From Paraescarpia echinospica (lineage: Eukaryota; Annelida; Polychaeta; Sabellida; Siboglinidae): a stretch of DNA of 64,000 nucleotides. A program made the translations under genes and the position numbers. Below, one piece after another: positions 20,773 through 33,310 of the stretch; positions within the stretch are counted from its first letter, which is position 1, and each line of letters opens with the position of its first letter. The notes beneath the pieces are model-generated. The model was not told where the DNA came from. It searched no databases and worked only from the letters and a program-made list of their open reading frames with translations. Where the stretch lies: contig CM034541.1 of NCBI GenBank assembly GCA_020002185.1, forward strand, positions 48,614,976-48,678,975. Reading direction: 5' to 3'.

Positions 20773-23660
20773 CACTAACTGGTTATCACTCCCAATGTCT
20801 GCTCCCCTCATCACTAATTGGTGGTCACTCGCAATGTCTGCTCCCCTCATCACTAACTGGTTGTCACTCGCAATGTCTGCTCCCCTCATCACTAACTGGT
20901 GGTCACTCGCAATGTCTGCTCCCCTCATCACTAACTGGTGGTCACTCGCAATGTCTGCTCCCCTCATCACTAACTGGTGGTCACTCCCAATGTCTGCTCC
21001 CCTCATCACTAACTGGTGGTCACTCCCAATGTCTGCTCCCCTCATCACTAACTGGTGGTCACTCGCAATGTCTGCTCCCCTCATCACTAACTGGTGGTCA
21101 CTCGCAATGTCTGCTCCCCTCATCACTAACTGGTGGTCACTCACAATGTCTGCTCCCCTCATCACTAACTGGTGGTCACTCACAATGTCTGCTCCCCTCA
21201 TCACTAACTGGTGGTCACTCACAATGTCTGCTCCCCTCATCACTAACTGGTGGTCACTCACAATGTCTGCTCCCCTCATCACTAACTGGTGGTCACTCGC
21301 AATGTCTGCTCCCCTCATCACTAACTGGTGGTCACTCACAATGTCTGCTCCCCTCATCACTAACTGGTGGTCACTCACAATGTCTGCTCCCCTCATCACT
21401 AACTGGTGGTCACTCACAATGTCTGCTCCCCTCATCACTAACTGGTGGTCACTCGCAATGTCTGCTCCCCTCATCACTAACTGGTGGTCACTCGCAATGT
21501 CTGCTCCCCTCATCACTAACTGGTGGTCACTCACAATGTCTGCTCCCCTCATCACTAACTGGTGGTCACTCACAATGTCTGCTCCCCTCATCACTAACTG
21601 GTGGTCACTCCCAATGTCTGCTCCCCTCATCACTAACTGGTGGTCACTCACAATGTCTGCTCCCCTCATCACTAACTGGTGGTCACTCACAATGTCTGCT
21701 CCCCTCATCACTAACTGGTGGTCACTCACAATGTCTGCTCCCCTCATCACTAACTGGTGGTCACTCCCAATGTCTGCTCCCCTCATCACTAACTGGTGGT
21801 CACTCCCAATGTCACCTCCCCTCATCACTAACTGGTGGTCACTCACAATGTCACCTCCCCTCATCACTAACTGGTGGTCACTCACAATGTCTGCTCCACT
21901 CATCACTAACTGGTGGTCACTCCCAATGTCACCTCCCCTCATCACTAACCGGTGGTCATTCGCAATGTCACCTCCCCTCATCACTAACTGGTGGTCACTC
22001 CCAATGTCTGATCCACTCATCACTAACTGGTGGTCACTCACAATGTCACCTCCCCTCATCACTAACTGGTGGTCACTCACAATGTCACCTCCCCTCATCA
22101 CTAACTGGTGGTCACTCACAATGTCTGCTCCCCTCATCACTAACTGGTGGTCACTCACAATGTCACCTCCCCTCATCACTAACTGGTGGTCACTCACAAT
22201 GTCACCTCCCCTCATCACTAACTGGTGGTCACTCACAATGTCACCTCCCCTCATCACTAACTGGTGGTCACTCACAATGTCTGCTCCCCTCATCACTAAC
22301 TGGTGGTCACTCGCAATGTCACCTCCCCTCATCACTAACTGGTGGTCACTCGCAATGTCAGCTCCCCTCATCACTAACTGGTGGTCACTCCCAATGTCTG
22401 CTCCCCTCATCACTAACTGGTGGTCACTCACAATGTCAGCTCCCCTCATCACTAACTGGTGGTCACTCGCAATGTCAGCTCCCCTCATCACTAACTGGTG
22501 GTCACTCGCAATGTCACCTCCCCTCATCACTAACTGGTGGTCACTCGCAATGTCAGCTCCCCTCATCACTAAGTGGTGGTCACTCGCAATGTCAGCTCCC
22601 CTCATCACTAACTGGTGGTCACTCGCAATGTCAACTCCCCTCATCACTAACTGGTGGTCATTCCCAATGTCAGCTTCCCTCATCAGTAACTGGTGGTCAC
22701 TCCCAATGTCAGCTCCCCTCATCACTAACTGGTGGTCATTCCCAATGTCAGCTTCCCTCATCAGTAACTGGTGGTCACTCCCAATGTCAGCTCCCCTCAT
22801 CACTAACTGGTGGTCACTCCCAATGTCAGCTCCCCTCATCACTAACTGGTGGTCACTCCCAATGTCTGCTCCCCTCATCACTAACTGGTGGTCACTCGCA
22901 ATGTCTGCTCCCCTCATCACTAACTGGTGGTCACTCACAATGTCACCCCCCTCATCACTAACTGGTGGTCACTCCCAATGTCTGCTCCCCTCATCACTAA
23001 CTGGTGGTCACTCACAATGTCTGCTCCCCTCATCACTAACTGGTGGTCACTCCCAATGTCTGCTCCCCTCATCACTAACTGGTGGTCACTCCCAATGTCT
23101 GCTCCCCTCATCACTAACTGGTGGTCACTCCCAATGTCAGCTCCCCTCATCACTAACTGGTGGTCACTCACAATGTCTGCTCCCCTCATCACTAACTGGT
23201 GGTCACTCCCAATGTCTGCTCCCCTCACCACTAACTGGTGGTCACTCCCAATGTCTGCTCCCCTCATCACTAACTGGTGGTCACTCCCAATGTCTGCTCC
23301 CCTCATCACTAACTGGTGGTCACTCCCAATGTCTGCTCCCCTCATCACTAACTGGTGGTCACTCCCAATGTCTGCTCCCCTCATCACTAACTGGTGGTCA
23401 CTCCCAATGTCTGCTCCCCTCATCACTAACTGGTGGTCACTCCCAATGTCTGCTCCCCTCATCACTAACTGGTGGTCACTCGCAATGTCTGCTCCCCTCA
23501 TCACTAACTGGTGGTCACTCCCAATGTCTGCTCCCCTCATCACTAACTGGTGGTCACTCGCAATGTCTGCTCCCCTCATCACTAACTGGTGGTCACTCAC
23601 AATGTCTGCTCCCCTCATCACTAACTGGTGGTCACTCGCAATGTCTGCTCCCCTCATCAC
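20773..23660 (-). repeat. 39-bp tandem array, ~74 units, from LINE endonuclease SDH motif
   Basis: 2,888 bases of a 39-base unit. The minus strand reads the 13-residue unit RGADIxSDHQLVM without a stop for 737 codons (20,725-22,938) and again for 270 codons (22,935-23,747). One missing C at about 22,945 separates the two. The array begins after NQIDHVLV and ends before RSKIKLKLKRK, exactly where a single GAD-xSDH-LV motif sits in LINE endonucleases. Variation is almost confined to two codons: GCG/GTG/GGG before SDH, and GCA/GGT/GCT after RG. The 971-codon plus-strand frame is a shadow. Confidence 0.95.
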
Positions 23661-24370
23661 TCTGGTGTCCATAACTGATGTTCTGTGCTGCCTGCTCACT
23701 AGCACATGGTCAATTTGGTTTGGGTTGGCCCTCCTGGAGATGTCCATTTCTGCTTATGGATGAGTCGATGTGGAAATATGGTACCTGATACCACAAGGTT
23801 GTTTAGTCCACAGAAGTCACTTCGTCTTTCTCCATTTTAATTTCTTTCACCAATTCCATGGCTTCCCATTGTGTCTTCATAGCCCTCATTGTCTTCTTCA
23901 ACTTTGGCATTTAGGTCTCCCATTCTACGGACATGTCAAGTTTATGTACATTGCCCACAACTGATTGCAACTGTTCATAGAACTGGTATTTCTCCTCGTC
24001 ACTTGTTTCATTTCTTGGTGCATATGTTTGTATGATTGATAGTTTCACATAGCTTGAATCTAGCATATATAATCCTATCACTGATAGGTTTCCACTCTAG
24101 TAATGCTTACTCTGCTTTCTTTCTCATCATTATTGCCACTACGTGTCTGTGTAAGTTGTCTTCTCTCCCAGAGAAAATAACACTCTCTCCAGTGTTTAAC
24201 TTGACTTTCCCGTGTCCTGTCCATCTGCATTCGCTAATACCCATGACATCGATTTTGTATTTATCCATTTCTTTTGCAAGTTGTGCAGATTTACTTAGTG
24301 AATATAGCGTTCTCACGTTCCAACATCCTATATTTACAGTTTCCTTTGGTCTGGTCAGCGACATGTCATA
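23660..24370 (-). pseudogene. LINE 1 endonuclease N-terminal part, frameshifted
   Basis: From about 24,364 it reads VNIGCWNVRTLYSLSKSAQ, GISECRWTGHGK and NTGESVIFSGRED, then through shifts YAPRNETSDEEKYQFYEQLQ, MGDLNAK, TIFPHRLIHKQKWTSPGGP and NQIDHVLV. These are the N, E and D blocks of APE-type LINE endonucleases in the right order, and the array follows directly. At least three frame changes and an in-frame stop inactivate it. Confidence 0.8.
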
Positions 24371-24725
24371 CTTTCCATGTATCTGATGTCCTCAGGTATA
24401 TGGAGCGTCGCCTCGTCATAACCGTTTCCAGCATGTGCTGGCGAAGTCACACATTTAGTTTCCGTAACAATTATTGAATTGGGGGGTTGTTGGCCCTCCG
24501 CAATGGGTTTAATTTTGGGATCCCCCTAGTCAGAACCTACCTTGCCCACTACCGCAAGGTAGTGGTTTCCCAGGGGGAACCACAAGAGGTGAGGTTGACC
24601 CGGGTGTTCTACGGTTTACCGGCAGGCTACTGTTTTCACTTTTCACCCCCACGGAGGGCTAGCCGACCCCAATGCCACTGGCTGTGGCGCTGGTCGCTTG
24701 AACACTCCTTTCCTACATTTTTACC
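24371..24725 (-). other. 5' UTR of LINE 1
   Basis: GC-rich, no frame, with a self-complementary CTACCTTGCGGTAG (near 24,555) and GGCTAGCCCTCCGTGGGGG. It joins the LINE 2 endonuclease remnant at about 24,725, which suggests LINE 1 inserted into LINE 2 or that both were joined by rearrangement. Confidence 0.55.
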
Positions 24726-27567
24726 AGGATATAATCAAGCTGTCGTTTTCCTCCATGTTGGTCCGTAAACGTCCAGCGCTTTCCATTTCTCTTGCGGCAT
24801 CTGGTGTTTGTGACCTCACGATTTTTCTCAGTGATAAGATCGATAAGGAATTCCCATTACGGTTTGTATTCTTATAGTTAGGGGTCTATATGCGTAAATT
24901 TGGCATCCCCCGGTCCAAGGCGTGCATTAAAGTCTCCTACAACCGGCAACATGTTGTGCACTGGTACCGATTCGATAGCCCTTCTTAAGTCGTTGTAGTG
25001 GTCATCTCCGCTATCTACTTCAGCAGAGTTGGTCGGACAATACGTGACGATAACTGTTGCAGCAGGATTGCAGCTGAAGTTGGCAATCAGTATTTATTTA
25101 CTGTGTGTTCTCTGGGGCTCCCATGCCCCTATGTTGAACAGAATACCTACTCCTCCCTCTGCTGTGTGTTGTAATGGTCTCTGGGGCTCCCATGCCCCTT
25201 GTGTTGAACAGAATGCCTACTCCTCCCTCTGCTGTGTGTTGTAATGTTCTCTGGGGCTCCCATGCCCCTTGTGTTGAGCAGAATGCCTACTCCTCCATCT
25301 GCTGTGTGTTGTAATGTTCTCTGGGGCTCCCATGCCCCTTGTGTTGAATAGAATGCCTACTCCTCCCTCTGCTGTCTGTTGTAATGTTCTCTGGGGCTCC
25401 CATGCACCTTGTGTTGAGCAGAATGCCTACTCCTCCCTCTGCTGTGTGTTGTAATGTTCTCTGGGGCTCCCATGCCCCTTGTCTTTAACAGAATGCCTAC
25501 ACCTCCCTCTGCTGTGTGTTGTAATGTTCTCTGGGGCTCCCATGCCCCTTGTGTTGAACAGAATGCCTACTCCTCCCTCTGCTGTGTGTTGTAATGTTCT
25601 CTGGGGCTCCCATGCCCCTTGTGTTGAGCAGAATGCCTAATCCTCCTTCTGCTGTTTGTTGTAATGTTCTCTGGGGCTCCCATGCCCCTTGTGTTGAGCA
25701 GAATGCCTACTCCTCTGTCTGCTGTGTGTTGTAATGTTCTCTGGGGCTCCCATGTCCCTTGTGTTGAACAGAATGCCTACTCCTCCCTCTGCTGTGTGTT
25801 GTAATGTTTTCTGGGGCTCCCATGCCCCTTGTGAGTAGCAGAATGCCTACTCCTCCCTCTGCTGTGTGTTGTAATGTTCTCTGGGGCCCCCATTCCCCTT
25901 GTGTTGAGCAGAATGCCTACTCCTCCCTCTGCTGTGTGCTGTAATGTTCTCTGGGGCTCCCATTCCACTTGTGTTGAGCAGAATGCCTACTCCTCCGTCT
26001 GCTGTGTGATGTAATGTTCTCTGGGGCTCCCATGTCCCTTGTGTTGAACAGAATGCCTACTCTTCCCTCTGCTGTGTGTTGTAATGTTCTCTGGGGTTCC
26101 CATGCCCCTTGTGTTGAACAGAATGCCTACTCCTCCCTCTGCTGTGTGTTGTAATGTTCTCTGGGGCTCCCATGCCCCTTGTGTTGAGCAGAATGCCTAC
26201 TCCTCCTTCTGCTGTGTTTGTAATGTTCTCTGGGGCTCACATGCCCCTTGTGTTGAGCAGAATGCCTACTCCTCCTTCTGCTGTGTGTTGTAATGTTCTC
26301 TGGGGCTCCCATGCCCCTTGTGTTGAGCAGAATGCCTACTCCTCAATCTGCTGTGTGTTGTAATGTTCTCTGGGGCTCCCATGTCCCTTGTGTTGAACAT
26401 AATGCCTACTCTTCCCTCTGATGTGTGTTGTAATGTTCTCTGGGGCTCCCATGCCCATAGTGTTGAACAGAATGCCTACTCCTCCCTCTGCTGTGTGTTG
26501 TAATGTTCTCTGGGGCTCCCATGTCCCTTGTGAGTAGCAGAATGCCTACTCTTCCCTCTGCTGTGTGTTGTAATGTTCTCTGGGGCCCCCATTCCCCTTG
26601 TGTTGAGCAGAATGCCTACTCCTCCCTCTGCTGTGTGTTGTAATGTTCTCTGGGGCTCCCATGGCCCTTATGTTGAACAGAATGCCTACTCCTCCCTCTG
26701 CTGTGTGTTGTAATGTTCTCTGGGGCTCCCATGCCCCTTGTGTTGAACAGACTGCCTACTCCTCCCTCTGCTGTGTGTTGTAATGTTCTGTGGGGCTCCC
26801 ATGCCCCTTGTGTTGAACAGAATGCCTACTCCTCCCTCTGCTGTGTGTTGTAATGTTCTCTGGGGCTCCCATGCCCCTTGTGTTGAACAGAATGCCTACT
26901 CCTCCATCTGATGTGTGTTGTAATGTTCTCTGGGGCTCCCATCCCCCTTGTGTTGAACAGAATGCCCACTACTCCCTCTGCTGTGTGTTGTAATGTTCTC
27001 TAGGACTCCCATGGCCCTTGTGTTGAGTAGACTGCCTACTCCTCCCTCTGCTGCTCCAGTTGTCGCCGGTACTGGTTCGTCATGTACTATACTCTTGAAT
27101 ACCAATTACTTCAACTCCCCGTTTCTTCGTATTCTTCACTAGTTCTTCTCTGAGCCTGGGTGACCGTATGGTTCTAACGTTCAAAGTTGACATTTTTATG
27201 TTTTTTTGCTCTTTATTAATTTCTCCCCTTTACATCCACTGTTGTCAAACTTACAACGTCCTTGTGGCTTTTGTCGTAAGTCGTCATGTGACCCTCTTCG
27301 AGAATCAGTGGTCGTACCTGAAGACAAGTCGGCAGGGACTCTAACTCTGGTGTCGTACGTTGTATCCGTAATGTTTTCCTTTAGCTCTAGCTGGTGTGAG
27401 CGCCACTCCTGTCATCACGGTGTTACTTCGGAGTATCCTTCTCCTACACCACTCGCCTACCAAGGCTAATACGCGTGGTCTACCCATTGCTATGTGTCCA
27501 CAAACGACTAGGCAGTCCACCAGACATAGAAGATGAGGATGAAGAGATCCAACCAGTAACCACAAAT
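24726..27567 (-). mobile_element. RTE-type LINE (LINE 2), endonuclease remnant with 70-bp array
   Basis: On the minus strand the frame begins at about 27,196 with MSTLNVRTIRSPRLREELVK and GVEVIGIQEY, then SIVHDEPVPATT and EGGVGSLLNTRAMG, where the 70-bp array starts. After the array it resumes as ATVIVTYCPTNSAEV, HYNDLRRAIESVPVHNMLPV, VGDFNARLG and finally GKRWTFTDQHGGKRQLDYIL. This order matches RTE endonucleases from memory. 27,200-27,567 would be its 5' UTR. No RT follows; the remnant ends at LINE 1. Confidence 0.75.
25101..27053 (-). repeat. 70-bp tandem array B, ~28 units, inside LINE 2 endonuclease
   Basis: About 1,950 bases of a 70-base unit containing CTCTGGGGCTCCCATGCCCC and TGTTGAACAGAATGCCTACT on the plus strand. 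On the minus strand the first unit is contiguous with the endonuclease (EGGVGxLLNTR), so the array grew from that position. Since 70 is not divisible by three, each unit changes frame and coding is destroyed. Point variants are scattered, so it looks older than the 39-bp array. Confidence 0.95.
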
Positions 27568-29092
27568 ATTAACATCAAGGAAGGCCTTTTGAAAGAGATG
27601 AGTACGAGAAGGCCGAGAAATCCCTGAATGATAGAAAGAGCTGCGGGGGTGGTGGTATACCAACTGAAGTGCTAACACACTGCAATCTGGACAGTATCAT
27701 ACTAGAGTTTTGCAACGAAGCTTCGATTGAATGGAAAATACCGATACAGTGAACAGTTCTGAACATTATTCCAATACCTAAGAATGGCGATTTAAGCATG
27801 GCAAGGAATTACAGGGGCATTAGCCTGAGCTCCATTGTGACAAAGACATTCACCAGGATGATATTGAACAGAATACGTCCTGAAATTGACCACCACCTAA
27901 GAGACGATCAGAATGGATTCCGGATGAGGAGGGCAACAGTAGGTCATGTACTAACCCTGAGAAAGCTAATAGAAGGAATTAGAGCAAAGCATCTTCCTGC
28001 ACTTATGCCATTCGTAGACTTCCGAAAAGCATTTGATACGGTTCATCGTGGTAAGATGGTGAAGATTCTTGAGGCCTATAGTGTCAAACAGCTAATAACA
28101 GCTATGTCCAACACGTACAGGAACACACGTGCCAAAGTACAATCACCGGATGGAGAAACTGAACTTTTTGATATCACGGCGGGAGTTCTACAGGGTGACA
28201 CGCTAGAGCCATACCTCTTCGTGATAGTCCTTGACTGTGCACTGCGGCGAGCTATCGACGGAAGAGAAGAGGAACTCGGATTCCAGATAACAAGAAGGAA
28301 AGGTAAACGTGTTAAACCTGAGGTGATCACCGATTTCGAATTTGCCGATGATATTGCGCTACTATCAGAAGTGATCAATCAGGCACAGGAGCTTCTAACA
28401 CGAGTGGAAACATCATGTGCAAGGATTGGTTTAAAGATCAATCCTGAAAAAAACGAAATATAATATATCGCATTCAACCAATTAGGAAACACCAGCATCG
28501 TTGCCAGGAAAGGAGATGTTTTAGAGAAGGTTGGAGACTACAAATACCTTGGCTCCTAGGTCTGCACAATAGACAAAGACATCAAAAGCAGGAAGGCAAT
28601 GGCGTGGAGAGCACTCAACCAACTAAACCTAATATGGAAATCTAAACTCCCATACAAAATCAAGCAGCGACTGTTTATTGCAACAGTAGAGTCTGTGCTA
28701 CTCTATGGATGCGAAACCCGGACAATGACGAAAAACTTCACAAAGAACTAGACGGATGTTATACAAGAATGCATTTAACATTCACTTGCAATAGTATTTA
28801 ACAAACATGGAGCTATACAATGGAATGTGTAAAGTCTCTGATAAAACAAGAAGACGACGATTGAAATTTGCCAGACACTGCTACAGACATAAGCATGAAA
28901 TGGCATCTAAGACCATCTTGTAGCAACCGACACATGGAAGAACCAAGGCAGGAAGACCAGCAGCAACTTACATCGACTGCTTAAAGGAAGATGTGGGTCT
29001 AGAGACGAAGGAGCTGAAGACGGCAATGGCAAACAGAGGGATCTGGAGACTGATGATTGAAGCCACTAATGTTCGACCCCAGTGGCCGACAT
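27530..29092 (+). pseudogene. RTE-type LINE (LINE 3) reverse transcriptase, 5'-truncated
   Basis: It starts within the linker (DIEDEDEEIQPV), then DRKSCGGGGIPTEVL, NIIPIPKNGDL, NYRGISLSSIVTKTF, QNGFRMRRATVGHV, FVDFRKAFDTVHRG, AGVLQGDTLEPYLF and the intact catalytic FADD box (28,337-28,352). One 221-codon frame covers 27,798-28,463. Stops at 28,461, 28,557 and 28,749 and shifts follow, but the family C-terminus is legible (HGRTKAGRPAATYIDC, EDVGLETKELKTAMANRG). It ends at WPT stop with almost no 3' UTR before (TGAG)n, as RTE elements do. Non-functional. Confidence 0.85.
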
Positions 29093-29408
29093 GAGTGAGT
29101 GAGTGAGTGAGTGAGTGAGTGAGTGAGTGAGTGAGTGAGTGAGTGAGTGAGTGAGTGAGTGAGTGAGTGAGTGAGTGAGTGAGTGAGTGAGGTGAGTGAG
29201 TGAGTGAGTGAGTGAGTGAGTGAGTGAGTGAGAGAGAGGACACAGAGGGAGAGGGGGAGGGAGAGAGAGAGAGAGAAGGGGAGAGAGTAAGAGAGAGAGA
29301 GAGTGAGTGAGTGAGTGAGTGAGTGAGTGAGTGAGTGAGTGAGTGAGTGAGTGAGTGAGTGAGTGAGTGAGTGAGTGAGTGAGTGAGTGAGTGAGTGAGT
29401 GAGTGATC
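29091..29408 (+). repeat. (TGAG)n tail of the RTE LINE
   Basis: Two pure (TGAG)n blocks (29,091-29,230 with one slip, and 29,303-29,408) flank a GA-rich segment. The first tetramer directly follows the last LINE codon, so the tract is the element's 3'-terminal repeat, greatly expanded. Confidence 0.9.
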
Positions 29409-29868
29409 TTGATCATTCATATTGCTAAAAGCTGGATCATAGTTTGTTGCATAGCCTATTAGTTAATGTCGTTCATCAAAATATAAAGTGCATTTCGTTA
29501 AACCTTGGAACTCATTTTCTATTTCATTAGTGCAATCATATCATGTTCTAGCTCCGGGTTAACGGTAATTATGTTCACAACGTACAGATTCAGTTCTTTC
29601 AATTATATCGTATATACCAGAGTAGGCCTACTGTAAGACCCAGCAGCACAAATGTTGGACAGGCATCCTCAGTTAGACCGAGTGTGGGTCTGTCTCGTTC
29701 GGGTGTCGGTCCCCGTCATAGCCATCCACCTCTTGGTCGTGTTCTAGTTCTCTGAGACGTTCGCCTTGCAAGATGGCCCCACGTCTGCTGGATTCAGCGA
29801 CAGGAAAGAAATATATCCGCTTTTTTAGCAAAATAAATCATCTTTTCAATTCTCTTTTCACATTTCAA
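29409..29868. other. No gene seen
   Basis: Non-repetitive DNA without a supported frame or motif. Confidence 0.5.
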
Positions 29869-30060
29869 CATCGTCGTCGTCGCTGTCGTCGTCGTTGTCA
29901 TCGTCGTCGTTGTCATCATCATCGTCATCGTCGTTGTCATCGTCGTCATCATCGTCGTCGTCATCGTCGTTGTCATCGTCGTCATAATCGTCGTCGTTGT
30001 CATCGTCGTCATCATCGTCGTCGTCGTCGTTGTCATCGTCGTCGTCTGTGTTGGTATTCG
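29869..30060 (+). repeat. (TCG/TCA)n trinucleotide repeat
   Basis: About 190 bases of CGTCGTCATCGTCGTTGTCA. The minus-strand poly-Asp frame and the plus-strand poly-Ser/Arg frames come from the repeat. Imperfect GTTGTC/GTCATC repeats continue to about 30,180. Confidence 0.9.
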
Positions 30061-30180
30061 TTATAGGCGTCCTTGTTGCCTTCGTTGTCCTCGTCGTCGT
30101 CATCATCATTGTCTTCGTCATCTTTGTTGTTGTTGTTTTAGTTGATGTAGTCGGCATCACCGCTGTCGACATCGTTGTCT

Positions 30181-32010
<1,830 letters not shown>

Positions 32011-32032
32011 TGGGTAAGGTATAAAATATGCC

Positions 32033-32168
32033 AACAATTATATTAATAATGTTCATAATGTTCATATATATATATTATATTAATAATGTATGAACATTAT
32101 TAATAATGTTCATAATGTTCATATATATATATATATTATGAACATTATGAACATTATTAATATAATTG

Positions 32169-32231
<63 letters not shown>

Positions 32232-32252
32232 ACACACACACGCACACACATG
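32033..32252. repeat. AT-rich hairpin followed by (CA)n
   Basis: 32,033-32,170 folds back on itself: AATTATATTAATAATGTTCA and AATGTTCATATATATA are mirrored by TATATTATGAACATTATG and ATTATTAATATAATTG, with an internal TTCATA/TATGAA inverted pair. A (CA)n run follows at 32,183-32,252. It begins about 120 bases past the exon-1-like duplicate, on its intron side. Confidence 0.85.
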
Positions 32253-32290
32253 TGTAAAATGTTATATCGCTCGTTGTCATGAACGTTCCG

Positions 32291-32731
32291 GCGTCGTCCT
32301 CACCTGCTGTCGGTTAGTCGGTGTCGTCACGAGGTCCCCCGCCTTTGGACGGAGCCAGGTGGTCGCCTTATAGCCCAGGATGCTCTCGATGCTACAGGAG
32401 TTGATGCGGGTCGACGGAACCGCTCGGACATCACATTTGGTCGTCTGCATCTTTTGTGCGTTGGTGATAATATAGTATAAATCCACAACTGTCTTCCATC
32501 ACGCGATTAACATTGTCAGTGTCTCTGTCGTCTACTCTCTTCAGCGGTCTCCCTGCCGTCGCTGTCCTCTCGTTACTACACCGTCGACTGCGTACTCCAG
32601 TTCTGCAGGTAAGCCGATCCCTCGACGGAACAAGCTGATGGGTTCAGCGCCTGTTTAAATAGCCAATTAATGTCATTAGAGGATTATTTGTGGCCGTCAG
32701 AATCAGCCGATGTTTGTTAGTTAAGTTATAA
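32291..32731 (-). pseudogene. Duplicated homeobrain first exon with promoter
   Basis: About 440 bases closely similar to 50,503-50,970: TATA-like box (32,654-32,661), 5' UTR, both candidate start codons, the octapeptide region (CSIESILG where the parent has YSIESILG) and the splice donor (GCAG then GTGAGG, exon end at 32,314). Relative to the parent, a 10-base deletion in the AGGTGGTCGCC region (about 32,358) shifts the frame, and the parental frame would then meet TAA at 32,316-32,318. No homeodomain exon follows on the minus strand in this window. It lies 18 kb downstream of the parent exon, same orientation. Confidence 0.85.
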
Positions 32732-33109
32732 TAATACTATTATATACTTCACCGCGACAGGGACAGTACTAACAATTGATTTACTGTTAATTATTATGTT
32801 ACCATATATGTATTTATATATGTTCCTGTCGCGGATACCAAAAACACAATGGGTACTAAATGTTAATATAATTTACCATACATTACTTCTAAAATTGAAG
32901 CAGTATTATACAATATTTATGTTCGTAAAACTAATATGTAAGATGAAACATATAACAGTAATATAACAATTATATCAATCAATATCAATCAATATCAATT
33001 ATATTTCAGGTCTTGTCTGGTAAATATATATTTACTCCAGTGGTAAAAACCATATTAAAATCATAGGAGTTGGAACGAAGTGAAACGTGTGGTGTGAGGC
33101 TTATCAAAT
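32732..33109. other. No gene seen
   Basis: AT-rich, with AATATCAATC repeated three times near 32,976-33,000. Confidence 0.5.
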
Positions 33110-33310
33110 AAAAAAACGTCAATTGCACCCCCTTGAGGCTCCCCTATAAAACTCACCTTGAAGTTTTCCAAAATCCTCCAATTGCACCCCTTTGAAGCGC
33201 CCCAACCCCCTACTTTGAGGCTGTCCAAAACATCGAATTGCATCCCCTTGAGACTCCCCAAAAACACCTTGAAATTCACCCAAAACCTCCAGTTGCACCC
33301 CAAAATGCAT
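33110..33310. repeat. Degenerate ~65-bp tandem repeat, three to four copies
   Basis: Blocks based on AATTGCACCCCTTGAGGCTC followed by CCCAAAA...CACCTTGAA recur at about 33,119, 33,179, 33,234 and 33,290. The minus-strand frames here (33,061-33,321) reflect the repeat. Confidence 0.75.

Larger units (their letters stand above)
18757..24725 (-). mobile_element. APE-type LINE (LINE 1) inflated by two tandem arrays
   Basis: Reading down the minus strand: GC-rich 5' UTR (24,725-24,370), endonuclease N-terminal part (24,364-23,660), 39-bp array (23,660-20,773), linker (20,770-20,280), 70-bp array (20,277-19,717), RT start (19,716-19,480), an internal deletion, RT C-terminal part (19,444-18,770), and a GGTAA-repeat tail at 18,757-18,770. 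Without the arrays the length would be near 2.5 kb, shorter than a complete LINE because the RT palm is missing. The clade is uncertain; related proteins are often annotated as craniofacial development protein 2-like. Confidence 0.8.

Noticed and set aside
20759..23674. 971-codon plus-strand open frame (WWSLxMSAPL repeats) as a repetitive secreted or structural protein
   Set aside because: It is the antisense shadow of the 39-bp array. The minus-strand reading continues into LINE endonuclease sequence on both sides, whereas the plus-strand frame has no meaningful flanks.
20773..27053. CRISPR-like array
   Set aside because: The 39-bp and 70-bp units follow each other without unique spacers, and the context is eukaryotic retrotransposon DNA.
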